Assembly (NCBI GenBank): GCA_023356515.1
Contig: JAKQYG010000024.1
Coordinates: 1-18,209 of the forward strand
Length of the DNA stretch: 18,209 bases
Reading direction: 5' to 3'
Source: Trichodesmium sp. MAG_R04
Lineage (GTDB): Bacteria; Cyanobacteriota; Cyanobacteriia; Cyanobacteriales; Microcoleaceae
A model generated the notes under the pieces. That model saw nothing but the letters and a program-made list of their open reading frames with translations. It made no database searches and had not been told where the DNA came from. Position 1 is the stretch's first letter, and each line of letters opens with the position of its first letter. Positions 7,359 through 14,693 of the stretch are shown here, piece after piece. The position numbers were made by a program, and so were the translations under genes.

Positions 7359-8008
7359 AACGAGTTTAGACTGGAGGAAATAAGAGTAATACTAAATTCA
7401 AAGTAAAATTATCAGTTTAATCCTAAAGTTAAAGTTATTGACCATGTTTCTTGTCTAAAAATTTCTATCAAAGTTCTTTTAAGCAGTAGGGGGCTACCTC
7501 TAGCCCCCAGGAATAGAAAGTGGGTAGGGTTCCTGCATACAAGGTCAGTACAGAGTGTGAGGAAGAAGGCCGAATTATAGAGAAGGTAGTCAGATATATT
7601 TTTCCCTTGATTTTTCAGCAATTCTTTTGCCTAAAATACTAATTTATTAATAGCTGATTTGTTAGGAGAAAATCTGTTACAATTCTTTATAAAGGTGAAA
7701 ATAGATGCCCATAGCTATAAGTCTTTCAGGGAGAGTATTAAGGGCGACAGATTAATAAAACTTATAAATTTAATGTTAAGAAGTGCGGAATTTAGGATTA
7801 AAAGTTATCAGCAATAATAATAGAGGCTGTAATCCATCTTTTTCGTTAAAAAATCCCTTAATAGTATACTTGTGGTGTTAAATGTGGCCTGTCCCTAACC
7901 TAGTTAGAATAACATTTGCAAAACTAAAGATATATCTTATGTGACTATATTTTTATAAACTATGATGACGATGTTGAGAATTAAAAAGGGAACGCAAATT
8001 CAAGAATT
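7359..8008. other. Intergenic region upstream of glgA
   Basis: This 650-bp region has no convincing gene. It contains the truncated family 1 repeat copy B (7466-7648) with a perfect hairpin at 7489-7508. The glgA promoter should lie in the last 150 bp, but I find no paired -35/-10 match that I trust. The closest are TTGCAA at 7916 and TATGAT at 7961, which are wrongly spaced. Confidence 0.5.
7466..7648. repeat. MITE-like family 1, diverged copy B (right end missing)
   Basis: The left part (CAAAGTTCTTTTAAG) resembles the left end of copy A. The core AGAAGGTAGTCAGATATATT and the following CCCTTGATTTTT match copy C closely. The right terminal repeat is not recognisable. At the position where copy C has its palindrome, this copy carries a different perfect hairpin, GGGGGCTA-CCTC-TAGCCCCC (7489-7508). 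Confidence 0.5.
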
Positions 8009-9379
8009 ATGCGAATTTTATTTGTGTCTGCTGAAGTAACTCCTTTAGCAAAAGTTGGTGGTATGGCAGATGTAGTCGGTACTTTACCCAAAGTACTAAG
8101 GAAAATGGGTCATGATGCCCGTATCCTCATGCCTTATTATGGCTTCTTAGCCGACAAGATAGAAGTTCCAGAGGAACCCATCTGGGAAGGGACCGCCATG
8201 TATCAAAATTTCAAGATTTATAATACGGTACTGCCAAAAAGTGATGTGCCATTGTATTTATTTGGCCATTCCAGTTTTTCGCCACGTCGTATTTACTATG
8301 GAGATGATGAGGAATGGAGGTTTACTCTATTTGCTAATGGGGCGGCTGAGTTTTCCTGGAATGGCTGGAAACCAGAGATAATTCATTGTAATGACTGGCA
8401 CGCTGGTATGATTCCAGTTTGGATGCACGAAACTTCAGATATTAAAACCGTATTTACTATTCATAACCTAGCTTATCAAGGACCTTGGCGTTGGTACTTG
8501 GAAAAAATCACTTGGTGTCCCTGGTACATGGAAGGGCATAATACAATGGCATCAGCAGTTCAGTTTGCTGATTTTGTAACTACTGTTTCTCCCAACTATG
8601 CTAATCAGATCCAAACACCTGCTTATGGTGAACGTTTAGATGGTTTAATGTCTTTTATTAGTGGGAAACTAAAGGGCATCCTGAATGGTATCGATATGAA
8701 CTTTTATAATCCAGCTAATGACAGATATATTGCTCAAACTTATGATGTCGATACTTTAGAAAAACGAGTTGCCAATAAAATTGCTCTCCAAGAAGAGGTA
8801 GGTTTTGAAGTTAACAAAGGCGCCTTTTTAGTGGGAATGATTTCCCGACTGGTAGAACAAAAAGGACTTGATTTAATATTGCAAGTTTTAGATCGGTTTA
8901 TGGCTTATACTGATAGTCAGTTTATTTTGTTGGGCACAGGTGATCGCTTCTATGAAACCCAAATGTGGCAAATAGCAACTCGTTACCCTGGTCGGATGAG
9001 TGTCCAACTTTTATATAATGATCCTCTTTCCCGACGAATATATGCAGGTACCGATGCTTTTTTAATGCCCAGTCGGTTTGAGCCTTGTGGTATTAGTCAG
9101 TTATTAGCAATGCGTTATGGTAGTGTACCTATTGTGCGTCGCACAGGCGGATTATTTGATACCGTCTCTTTCTATGATCCTATCAATAATGTAGGTACTG
9201 GCTATTGTTTTGATCGGTACGAACCATTAGACTTATTTGCTGCGATGATTCGAGCATATGAAGCTTTTCGGTTTAAAGATAAATGGTACGAGTTACAGAA
9301 ATGTGGCATGAGAGAGAACTTTAGTTGGGATAAATCTGCTCAAGAGTATATCAAAATATACAAATCAATACTTGCATGA
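8009..9379 (+). CDS. glgA: Glycogen synthase (ADP-glucose:1,4-alpha-glucan transferase)
   Basis: This complete GT5-family glycogen synthase of 456 residues extends alpha-1,4-glucan chains from ADP-glucose, the main carbon-storage reaction of cyanobacteria, in the cytoplasm. The N-terminal catalytic domain starts with MRILFVSAEVTPLAKVGGMADVVG cut across residues 1-24, where Lys15-Val-Gly-Gly is the ADP-glucose-binding loop. Family-typical segments follow: HCNDWHAGMIPVW (about 128-140) and TIHNLAYQG. The C-terminal Rossmann domain has SRLVEQKGLDL, LLGTGDRFYE and the retaining-GT motif around Glu358 (SRFEPCGISQLLAMRYG), then RRTGGL. The length fits cyanobacterial GlgA1. It stands alone, flanked by repeat-rich spacers. 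The ATG at 8009 gives the canonical N-terminus. Confidence 0.97.
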   Translation: MRILFVSAEVTPLAKVGGMADVVGTLPKVLRKMGHDARILMPYYGFLADKIEVPEEPIWEGTAMYQNFKIYNTVLPKSDVPLYLFGHSSFSPRRIYYGDDEEWRFTLFANGAAEFSWNGWKPEIIHCNDWHAGMIPVWMHETSDIKTVFTIHNLAYQGPWRWYLEKITWCPWYMEGHNTMASAVQFADFVTTVSPNYANQIQTPAYGERLDGLMSFISGKLKGILNGIDMNFYNPANDRYIAQTYDVDTLEKRVANKIALQEEVGFEVNKGAFLVGMISRLVEQKGLDLILQVLDRFMAYTDSQFILLGTGDRFYETQMWQIATRYPGRMSVQLLYNDPLSRRIYAGTDAFLMPSRFEPCGISQLLAMRYGSVPIVRRTGGLFDTVSFYDPINNVGTGYCFDRYEPLDLFAAMIRAYEAFRFKDKWYELQKCGMRENFSWDKSAQEYIKIYKSILA

Positions 9380-9440
9380 TCTGAAGAAGAGACTGAAATA
9401 GACAGAAAGTCTGAATTAGTACAATAATATATGAGATATT

Positions 9441-9461
9441 CCCCACCCTTCTAGGATGGGG
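9441..9461 (+). terminator. Hairpin downstream of glgA, possible terminator
   Basis: An imperfect inverted repeat (CCCCACCC ... GGATGGGG, one mismatch) lies about 60 nt after the glgA stop. It lacks a following T-run, so it may be an RNA-stabilising hairpin or repeat remnant rather than an intrinsic terminator. Confidence 0.3.
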
Positions 9462-9624
9462 ACTCTTGAATCAAACAGCAATTACGAGTATAGCTTGTCT
9501 AACATTTTAGGAGTAGTGGCCCCCCCCTAAGCTCTAGAGGTAGGTTCCACTCCGAAATCCTGTAGTGAAACCGGGCTGTTTCATTTTTTGTTGCTTAAGT
9601 TAAGTTATCTAGGAATGAATTTTG

Positions 9625-9918
9625 CTAGACCCACTGTACAGCATAAAACTTTTCTTCGGAATTTGGAGCTTCATCAACAACATATACCAAGATTGAGTCA
9701 GTCGAACGCACTACCATTTCTCCATTTGCTAAGGCTTGTCGCCATTGTCTCCCTGTTTTCCAGGCTAAAAATTTTACCCCACTCCAACGAGGATTAAACG
9801 GGTATCCTGCAAATCCAGAACGCAGTGCTGGAATATAAGCACTATTGAATTGAGTATAGACAAATATTCCTTCTCTTAATTTAACAACCTTGAGGTTGTA
9901 ATTCTGTTGCTTAAACAT
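9625..9918 (-). CDS. Small protein of unknown function
   Basis: This 97-residue protein starts at the ATG at 9918-9916, which has an excellent Shine-Dalgarno (GGAGG, 8 nt upstream). A GTG three codons earlier overlaps that site and is unlikely to be used. The protein has no signal peptide, membrane segment or catalytic motif that I recognise. The middle contains WSGVKFLAWKTGRQWRQAL and the end contains VDEAPNSEEKFYAVQWV. The pattern looks like a compact beta-rich domain and resembles cyanobacterial hypothetical proteins, but I cannot name a family. Codon use is ordinary for the window. It lies between glgA (convergent) and the broken RT gene. The strong ribosome-binding site makes it a real gene in my view. 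Confidence 0.6.
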   Translation of the reverse strand: MFKQQNYNLKVVKLREGIFVYTQFNSAYIPALRSGFAGYPFNPRWSGVKFLAWKTGRQWRQALANGEMVVRSTDSILVYVVDEAPNSEEKFYAVQWV

Positions 9919-10052
9919 GGAACTCACCTCCTACTTTAGATTTGCTTAACTATTCTTAACCTATCATAATACAGGCATTAAACAAATCCATGTTTATCAG
10001 TTAAATTGCACCTAAGATTAAATCAATTCAGGAAAGTAATCTAAATTTTTTG

Positions 10053-10106
10053 GCTACACATACGGGGGCAAGATGTCCCCACTACATGATTTCCATTTGC
10101 CCGAAA
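10053..10106. repeat. Dispersed repeat family 3, copy 1
   Basis: The core CGGGGGCAAGATGTCCCCAC and the following TACATGATTTCCA recur in diverged form at 11790-11868 and 12134-12178. No terminal repeats or coding content can be seen. All three copies lie close to the RT pseudogene, rnc and the tnpB relic. Confidence 0.5.
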
Positions 10107-10139
10107 TCTATTGTCAATTAGGATGTTATCTCTATTTCA

Positions 10140-10801
10140 TTAGTTTGGTATAGACTGAGGGCCATCCTTATCCAACATTGTGTTTGATAACCTTCTTTTC
10201 CCACTATATCTTTGTTTAATTTGTTTCACCCGATTTACTAACTCCCCACCTTTTTCCTGATTTATCATCGCCAGAAAATTAGCAAAACCCTCTATTGCAG
10301 TTTCATATGCTCACCATTACCCTACCTCTTACCTTGGGATCCGTCTTTTTGTATCTGATACAAACCGCAACTTCTTCAACTTTTTCCGAGAAATAGTCGG
10401 AAATTCATTCACCACAACACTGGTAACCTCAAGTTGACTAGACTTGCGTCGAATAATTCTTGTCTTTTTTTTCTTTATTCACGGTAAACTCTTCATGGTT
10501 GATGATAGACTCAGTACGTCCTATGATATTGCAAATGTGTCGGAGACTATCTCCCGAACCAGAAAAAGTTAAGTCATCAGTATAACGAGTATAAACAAAG
10601 CCAAGTTCGGCTGTCATTTAACTCAGATGTTTATCCAAGTGACGACAAATTATATAGTAATTGTCGGCGATCGCTCTGAGCTACATAATAAGTTTGGCTG
10701 TCTAACTCCACTTCTACCACATCGGGTTCACTACAGAGGAGGGCAAGAATAGTCACAGCAGCTTCAGAATAACCCAATGAAAAAAATAATCCTTTGACCT
10801 G
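10140..10801 (-). pseudogene. Decayed retron-like reverse transcriptase
   Basis: Translating the minus strand in pieces recovers the second half of an RNA-directed DNA polymerase. In order: VKGLFFSLGYSEAAVTILAL and SEPDVVEVELDSQTYYVAQ; then CRHLDKHLS; then GFVYTRYTDDLTFSGSGDS; then GRTESIINHEEFTVN; then EVTSVVVNEFPTISRKKLKK; and finally EGFANFLAMINQEKGGELVN to a stop at 10142-10140. The YxDD catalytic motif is at 10584-10573 and reads YTDD where YADD is usual. The conserved PQGxxTSP region is deleted at about 10640-10680. At least three frameshifts and several stops break the frame, and the N-terminal part is missing. The VTS/VVVN segment corresponds to the VTG motif of retron-type RTs, so I place it in that lineage. 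It is certainly inactive as it stands. Confidence 0.85.
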
Positions 10802-10963
10802 CTACGAGCATATAATTCTTTGGGGGAGCTTAGCTGATCCTATCAGTTATTATTGATCAGTATCTCTAGTCACAGAGAGGTCTAAAAATCCCAAATTCCC
10901 CTTTTTTTTCTTGCTTTGAAAAGGAATGAATTCAGGATATTTTCCAAATTAGTTCTTCTTTAT

Positions 10964-11725
10964 TCAAGTTAATCCTACTTTTTTAAGAGCTTTTTCTGCT
11001 GCACTTTTTTCAGCTTCTTGTTTGCGACGTCCTATACCAATACCATATAACTTTCCTTTCACTCTAACTTTAGCAGTAAATCTTTTAGCATGATCTGGAC
11101 CATCCCCATTATTAGATTCATATTTAGGATTTTCTCCAAATTTTTCCAATGCCCACTGTTGAAATTTACTTTTAGTATCTATTAAATCATTTCCTGATGA
11201 ATTATCTTCAGAATTAGAAAAAATTATAGCATCTGCAACAGGTAGAAAAAGTTTCTTAATAAAAGGTCTAACTTTTGTCAGATTTGAGTCAAGAAAATAG
11301 GCTCCAATTATTGCTTCAAAAGTGTCACTAAGTAAAGCTGGATTTTCTCTCCCACCATCTTTTTCTGCACCTTTACCTAAGCGCATTTTTGCACCAATTC
11401 TTAATTGAACTGCAAATTTTGCTAATTGTTTTTCATCTACTAAAAGTGAGCGGAGGCGAGTAAGTTCTTTAGGTTTTAGATCGTGGTCTTCTTTGTATCT
11501 TCTATATAGCAATTCTCCTACTAAGAAACTTAGTACGGCATCACCGATAAATTCTAGACTTTCGTTGTCTTCGTTATTTCCAAAATTTTCGTTTAAATAG
11601 GAACGGTGTGTTAGAGCTTGTTGAAGGAGTTTTGGATTTTTAAATTCAGGTATTTTATCTATCGAATGAATTATTTTTACATTCTTTTCATATTCTTTGT
11701 TTAGTTCTCTACTTTTACTTAGCAT
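10964..11725 (-). CDS. rnc: Ribonuclease III
   Basis: This complete 253-residue double-strand-specific endoribonuclease processes rRNA precursors and other structured RNAs. The catalytic domain carries the family signature NESLEFIGDAV (residues 54-64, with Glu58 and Asp62) and the second metal-ligand pair Asp134 and Glu137 in LLSDTFEAIIGAYFLD. The C-terminal double-stranded RNA-binding domain runs from about residue 184 to 251 (KSKFQQWALEKFG ... GIGRRKQEAEKSAAEKALKK). An N-terminal extension of about 25 residues precedes the domain, and the true start could be slightly further in. The ATG used has no strong Shine-Dalgarno. It stands alone between the RT pseudogene and a repeat cluster. Cyanobacteria often have more than one RNase III; this one has the standard two-domain form. 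Confidence 0.95.
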   Translation of the reverse strand: MLSKSRELNKEYEKNVKIIHSIDKIPEFKNPKLLQQALTHRSYLNENFGNNEDNESLEFIGDAVLSFLVGELLYRRYKEDHDLKPKELTRLRSLLVDEKQLAKFAVQLRIGAKMRLGKGAEKDGGRENPALLSDTFEAIIGAYFLDSNLTKVRPFIKKLFLPVADAIIFSNSEDNSSGNDLIDTKSKFQQWALEKFGENPKYESNNGDGPDHAKRFTAKVRVKGKLYGIGIGRRKQEAEKSAAEKALKKVGLT

Positions 11726-11789
11726 AATAAATTTTTGAGGTTTAAATCTATATTATTTTATTAGTCAGATACAACGCTTGCCGTTGTTA

Positions 11790-11868
11790 TTAGGTATACC
11801 TACGGGAGCAAGATGTCATCAATACATGATTGTCACCATTTACCCTGTAAATCATTTTCCAGAAATCA
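11790..11868. repeat. Dispersed repeat family 3, copy 2
   Basis: The core CTACGGGAGCAAGATGTCAT and ATACATGATT match copy 1 (10053-10106), and the sequence continues with a shared CCAGAAATCAG-like end. It lies just upstream of rnc. Confidence 0.5.
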
Positions 11869-11897
11869 GATACAGTCCTTTTCATTATTATTAATTA

Positions 11898-12134
11898 GTA
11901 TCTTCTGAAAAAGTATTTTTAAGAATTAGGGACGTTGCAGGCAACGTCCCTACATAAGAACAGGGAATGTATAGGTAAGGTAGTCGGATATATTTATCCC
12001 TTGATTTTTTTGTTGTTAGAGTACCCAAAATACTAACTTCTTGAGCTTGAAGGGCTGAAAAATCGGCACTTTTTTTGACAAAAAAACGCTAAAACATTTA
12101 TAAATCAATGCTTTCAGATTTAATCAGCAAGCCC
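11898..12134. repeat. MITE-like family 1, copy C, with internal 26-bp palindrome
   Basis: The right terminal repeat (complement AGGGCTTGCTGATTAAAT) matches copy A for 16 bases. The left end is degraded (GTATCTTCTGAAAAAG). The interior GGTAGTCGGATAT and TTGATTTTT blocks match copy A. A perfect inverted repeat sits at 11927-11952, with arms TAGGGACGTTGC and GCAACGTCCCTA around AG. The same TAGGGACGTTGCA sequence recurs in degraded form in copy D. Confidence 0.6.
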
Positions 12135-12178
12135 TAGATACACCTACGTGAGCAAGATGCTATCACTGCATCGCTAAG
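12134..12178. repeat. Dispersed repeat family 3, copy 3 (short)
   Basis: ACACCTACGTGAGCAAGATG and the following ATCACTGCAT match the core of copies 1 and 2. It abuts the right end of family 1 copy C directly. Confidence 0.4.
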
Positions 12179-12256
12179 CTAATGTCTCATCAATTGTAGA
12201 CAGGCATGGCCTACTTTTTGATTTTTTCTATAGTAAAGAAAACATTTTAACATACT

Positions 12257-12285
12257 CCCACACTAAGCTAATGCTATAGTGTGGG
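12257..12285 (-). repeat. Right-end hairpin of an IS200/IS605-type relic
   Basis: A perfect 9-bp inverted repeat (CCCACACTA and TAGTGTGGG around an 11-nt loop) lies about 30 nt past the stop of the tnpB relic. This is where IS200/IS605 elements carry their right-end hairpin and where the omega RNA of TnpB ends. A degraded version lies at 16152-16180, beside the second relic. Confidence 0.6.
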
Positions 12286-12313
12286 CTTCTGGCTTCCCAG
12301 TCTCATTACTCCG

Positions 12314-12726
12314 TCAGACTTCATGAGCTTTAAGAACGGAATGTTCTACCGCCCCGTTTTTTATATTTATTGCTGCGTTTACATCACGGTCTATTGCTAT
12401 ACCGCAGTGCTCACAAGAGTGAGTTCTTTTGGATAATTTTTGGGAACTTTTTCACCACCCTGTTATGCGTTCTGATTCACAGCTATAGTTTTCACTCCAG
12501 CATTTTCGACTTTGAGAGCAAGAATAGACAGGAATTGATCCCCAGATAGTTTCATTAATTGACTTACTAAACCAGGTTGAGTGTTAACCGTTTAATATTT
12601 AAGCAATTGTTAACAATAAGATCAGATTTTGATAATAAATCATTGGCTGTTTTAAAATGAAAATCTTTCCATCTTGTTCATATTAGAGTTTTGGGTAACT
12701 CTATGAACAGCTCTTATTCTTTTGAA
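12314..12726 (-). pseudogene. tnpB relic (IS200/IS605 family), C-terminal half
   Basis: Minus-strand translation across frameshifts gives recognisable TnpB blocks in order: AVHRVTQ; DFHFKTANDLLSKSDLIV with LNIKRLT; FLSILALKVENAGVKTIAVN; and finally HSCEHCGIAIDRDVNAAINI with KNGAVEHSVLKAHEV and a stop at 12316-12314. The last block holds the second half of the zinc finger (CEHC) and the third RuvC acidic site (Asp in DRDVNAA). The first zinc-finger pair is lost in a frameshifted stretch near 12435-12475. The N-terminal half, including the first RuvC Asp, is missing, and there is no tnpA. TnpB is an RNA-guided nuclease of IS200/IS605 elements; this copy cannot be active. Confidence 0.85.
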
Positions 12727-13041
12727 CTATTTACTTAAATAAATATTTATCCATGATAGTACGGATTACTTAAAAACTAGAATAACCAACCATAGATAAC
12801 AATTTGTTAGTATAGACCATTGGAATTATAACAGAGATATAAAATTTTCGCCAATATTTCTCAGATTATTTTTTTTGGACTAGCCTTCATAGTCTATTGA
12901 AATGTGGCCTTAAATTAACTGACTAATAATTTTACTTAAATATTGAGAAGCGATCGCTTCTCAATATTTAAGAATCAAATAAACTATGGAACAACAATGA
13001 TCAAAAGTTAGATACTTACCAATACTGAATACTTAATTTTT
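12727..13041. other. AT-rich spacer containing the palindrome
   Basis: Apart from the 38-bp palindrome at 12935-12972, I see no gene or recognisable element in these 315 bp. Part of the left side may be further decayed tnpB sequence, but I cannot align it. Confidence 0.5.
12935..12972. repeat. Perfect 38-bp palindrome centred on a HIP1 site
   Basis: The arm CTTAAATATTGAGAAGCGA is followed at once by its exact complement, with no spacer. The centre is GCGATCGC (HIP1, 12950-12957). It lies about 70 nt beyond the stop codon of the C15-like peptidase gene, so it could act as a 3' RNA hairpin. No T-run follows on either strand as expected for a standard terminator. A cruciform or a protein-binding site is an alternative. 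Confidence 0.8.
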
Positions 13042-13551
13042 TTAACCATATATTTTTGACAAAATTTTCAGAAAATTTTCCGTAATTATATCCCTATTAA
13101 CTTCTGTGAATATAGGTACATGAACAAAAATACATTTACTTTTTAAACCAGATTCATAAAGATACTTTAAAACGGAATAATATAAATCTTCACAAACAAA
13201 TTTTCCCCCATCGTTACTGATCTCAATTCCATCTAAACCGAGTAGTAAATTTGACAAATCAACAGAAGTTTTCATCACTTTTGAACCAGAATTTGCCTGA
13301 GATTCTATTGTGAGAATTTCTCGTTTTTCTGCCATGCCACAACAAATAATTATATCGGGGTGAATTTTTTCTATTTGAGAAATCACAATTTCTGGAGCAA
13401 TTTTAGAATCAACAGGCAATTTTCTGATAAAATTTAGACAATAATCAGTTGATTTTTCAGAAGATATCAGAGCCAGTAAATCATCAGAAGAATTAGATTT
13501 CTGTTCTGGTTTCCAAATATCAAACGATGTTAATAAAACTTTTATTTCCAT
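13042..13551 (-). CDS. C15 family (pyroglutamyl-peptidase I-like) hydrolase, short form
   Basis: This 169-residue protein resembles pyrrolidone-carboxyl peptidase, the cysteine peptidase that removes N-terminal pyroglutamate from peptides. The N-terminal strand VLLTSFDIWKP matches the family's opening (usually xLxTGFxPF). The catalytic triad is in place and in order: Glu83 (LTIESQAN), Cys120 (GGKFVCEDLYY) and His144 (IFVHVP). The family usually has about 200-220 residues, so this is a shortened version, and changes around the substrate pocket may alter specificity. It has no signal peptide, so it should be cytoplasmic. It is divergent from hisH and shares an AT-rich promoter region with it. 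Peptidase activity is inferred from fold and triad only. Confidence 0.75.
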   Translation of the reverse strand: MEIKVLLTSFDIWKPEQKSNSSDDLLALISSEKSTDYCLNFIRKLPVDSKIAPEIVISQIEKIHPDIIICCGMAEKREILTIESQANSGSKVMKTSVDLSNLLLGLDGIEISNDGGKFVCEDLYYSVLKYLYESGLKSKCIFVHVPIFTEVNRDIITENFLKILSKIYG

Positions 13552-13596
13552 CTTTAAATCTATACAACAAAATCAAAAAAAGTTTAATTTTTTTTT

Positions 13597-13631
13597 ATTA
13601 TAATTCATTATAATCAATTTTTGCCTATAAT
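13597..13631. promoter_or_regulatory. Bidirectional AT-rich promoter region between C15-like gene and hisH
   Basis: Three TATAAT hexamers lie on the plus strand at 13599-13604, 13609-13614 and 13626-13631. The first two are part of ATTATAAT, so they also give TATAAT on the minus strand. They can serve as -10 boxes for both genes. I see no matching -35 boxes. The hexamer nearest hisH (13626) leaves a leader of about 30 nt. Confidence 0.4.
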
Positions 13632-13669
13632 ATTAAAGTTTCCAAACATAAAACAAGGAAAATAAATTT

Positions 13670-14314
13670 ATGCCAACTATTGCAGTTATAGATTATGATA
13701 TGGGTAACTTGCACTCTGTTTGTAAAGGCTTAGAAAAAGCAGGAGGAAACCCTAGAATCACGGATTCTCCAAGAGAAATAGACAAAGCTGATGCAGTAAT
13801 TTTACCTGGAGTAGGGTCTTTTGACCCGGCAGTACAACATTTAAGAACACGTAATTTAGAAATACCTATTAAACAAATTATTACTTCTGGGAAACCATTT
13901 TTAGGTATATGTTTAGGTTTACAAATATTATTTGAAAGTAGCGAAGAAGGTCAAGAAGCCGGCTTAGGAATACTTGCTGGAAAAGTACGTAGGTTTAAAT
14001 CTGAACCTGGCCTGACAATTCCACAAATGGGTTGGAATCAATTACAATTTACTCAACCAGAACATCTTTTGTGGAGCGACATAGGTTCTCAACCTTGGGT
14101 ATATTTTGTTCACTCTTATTATGTTGATCCCACAGTTTCTCAAGTGACAGCAGCAATTGTCACTCATGGTCATCAAACTGTTACCGCAGCAGTAGGAAAG
14201 GATAATTTAATGGCAGTGCAATTTCACCCAGAAAAATCTTCTGCTGTTGGGCTCAAAATTTTGTCAAATTTTGTTAGTAAAGTTATCCCGGCAAATTTGG
14301 CTTTAGCTAGTTAG
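13670..14314 (+). CDS. hisH: Imidazole glycerol phosphate synthase, glutaminase subunit HisH
   Basis: This class I glutamine amidotransferase of 214 residues hydrolyses glutamine and passes ammonia to HisF. HisF then forms imidazole glycerol phosphate and AICAR in histidine synthesis. The triad is intact: Cys81 in GICLGLQ, His186 and Glu188 in FHPEKS. The start is typical (IAVIDYDMGNLHSV), as are LPGVGSF (about 45-51), PQMGWNQL and YFVHSYY, the last binding the HisF interface. The length is normal. An AAGGAAA ribosome-binding site lies about 10 nt before the ATG. Neither hisF nor other his genes are nearby, in keeping with scattered his genes in cyanobacteria. A low-complexity NLALAS tail ends the protein. 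Confidence 0.97.
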   Translation: MPTIAVIDYDMGNLHSVCKGLEKAGGNPRITDSPREIDKADAVILPGVGSFDPAVQHLRTRNLEIPIKQIITSGKPFLGICLGLQILFESSEEGQEAGLGILAGKVRRFKSEPGLTIPQMGWNQLQFTQPEHLLWSDIGSQPWVYFVHSYYVDPTVSQVTAAIVTHGHQTVTAAVGKDNLMAVQFHPEKSSAVGLKILSNFVSKVIPANLALAS

Positions 14315-14388
14315 ATAACTATATATTTTTAATTTAAGTGGAATGAAGTTCTATCCCCAATTTCATAAAATAAAGGTATTATACTATA

Positions 14389-14481
14389 ACAGAACTTACG
14401 CAAATTAACCTTGAAAACCATATGTAGGTGGGCAATGACATTTGCCCTCACCCTCGTATAGTGCCTGTGCCTAAGTCCTAT
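14389..14481. repeat. MITE-like element, family 2, copy 2
   Basis: The left end ACAGAACTTACGCA pairs with the complement of the right end (TAGGACTTAGGCA). The body (AAATTAACCTTGAAAAC, ATATGTAGG, CGTATAGTGCC) is homologous to copy 1 (1961-2060) read on the opposite strand. It is non-coding. Confidence 0.65.
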
Positions 14482-14630
14482 ATAAGTATAGTGTGACCCT
14501 ATAGTTTTTTATTTATATAATATAGAGTTTTTGTATAATTCCTTAAAGAGGTTAAACTATAAATGTAGTGTAACGTTATAGTTTTCTTTATCTATATATT
14601 ATATATTATATGCAATGGATTGGCTGAAAT

Positions 14631-14693
14631 TGTGATGCTCACCATGACCATGATGAGAATGCAGGAATCAATATTATTAATGAAGGTGTTTAG
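14631..14693 (+). pseudogene. Short tail fragment of a second tnpB type
   Basis: The frame reads CDAHHDHDENAGINIINEGV and stops. This fits the C-terminal end of a TnpB zinc finger and third RuvC site (usually CxxCGxxxDRDENAxxNI). It differs from the other two relics, which end DRDVNAAINIKN, so it comes from a different TnpB lineage. Nothing upstream aligns. The match is only about 17 residues, so confidence is moderate. Confidence 0.45.

Larger units (their letters stand above)
11726..12313. other. Repeat-filled intergenic region upstream of rnc
   Basis: This region contains two copies of dispersed repeat family 3 (11790-11868, 12134-12178), family 1 element copy C (11898-12134) and the right-end hairpin of the tnpB relic (12257-12285). 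I see no gene in it. Confidence 0.6.

Noticed and set aside
7412..7621. Minus-strand frame of 69 codons
   Set aside because: It runs through family 1 repeat copy B and its hairpin, so it is an artefact of repeat sequence.
9588..9797. Plus-strand frame of 69 codons
   Set aside because: It overlaps antisense the 97-residue gene, which has a far better start signal.
12935..12972. Palindrome considered as a standard intrinsic terminator
   Set aside because: No T-run follows the arm on either strand, so I list it as a palindrome and leave its role open.
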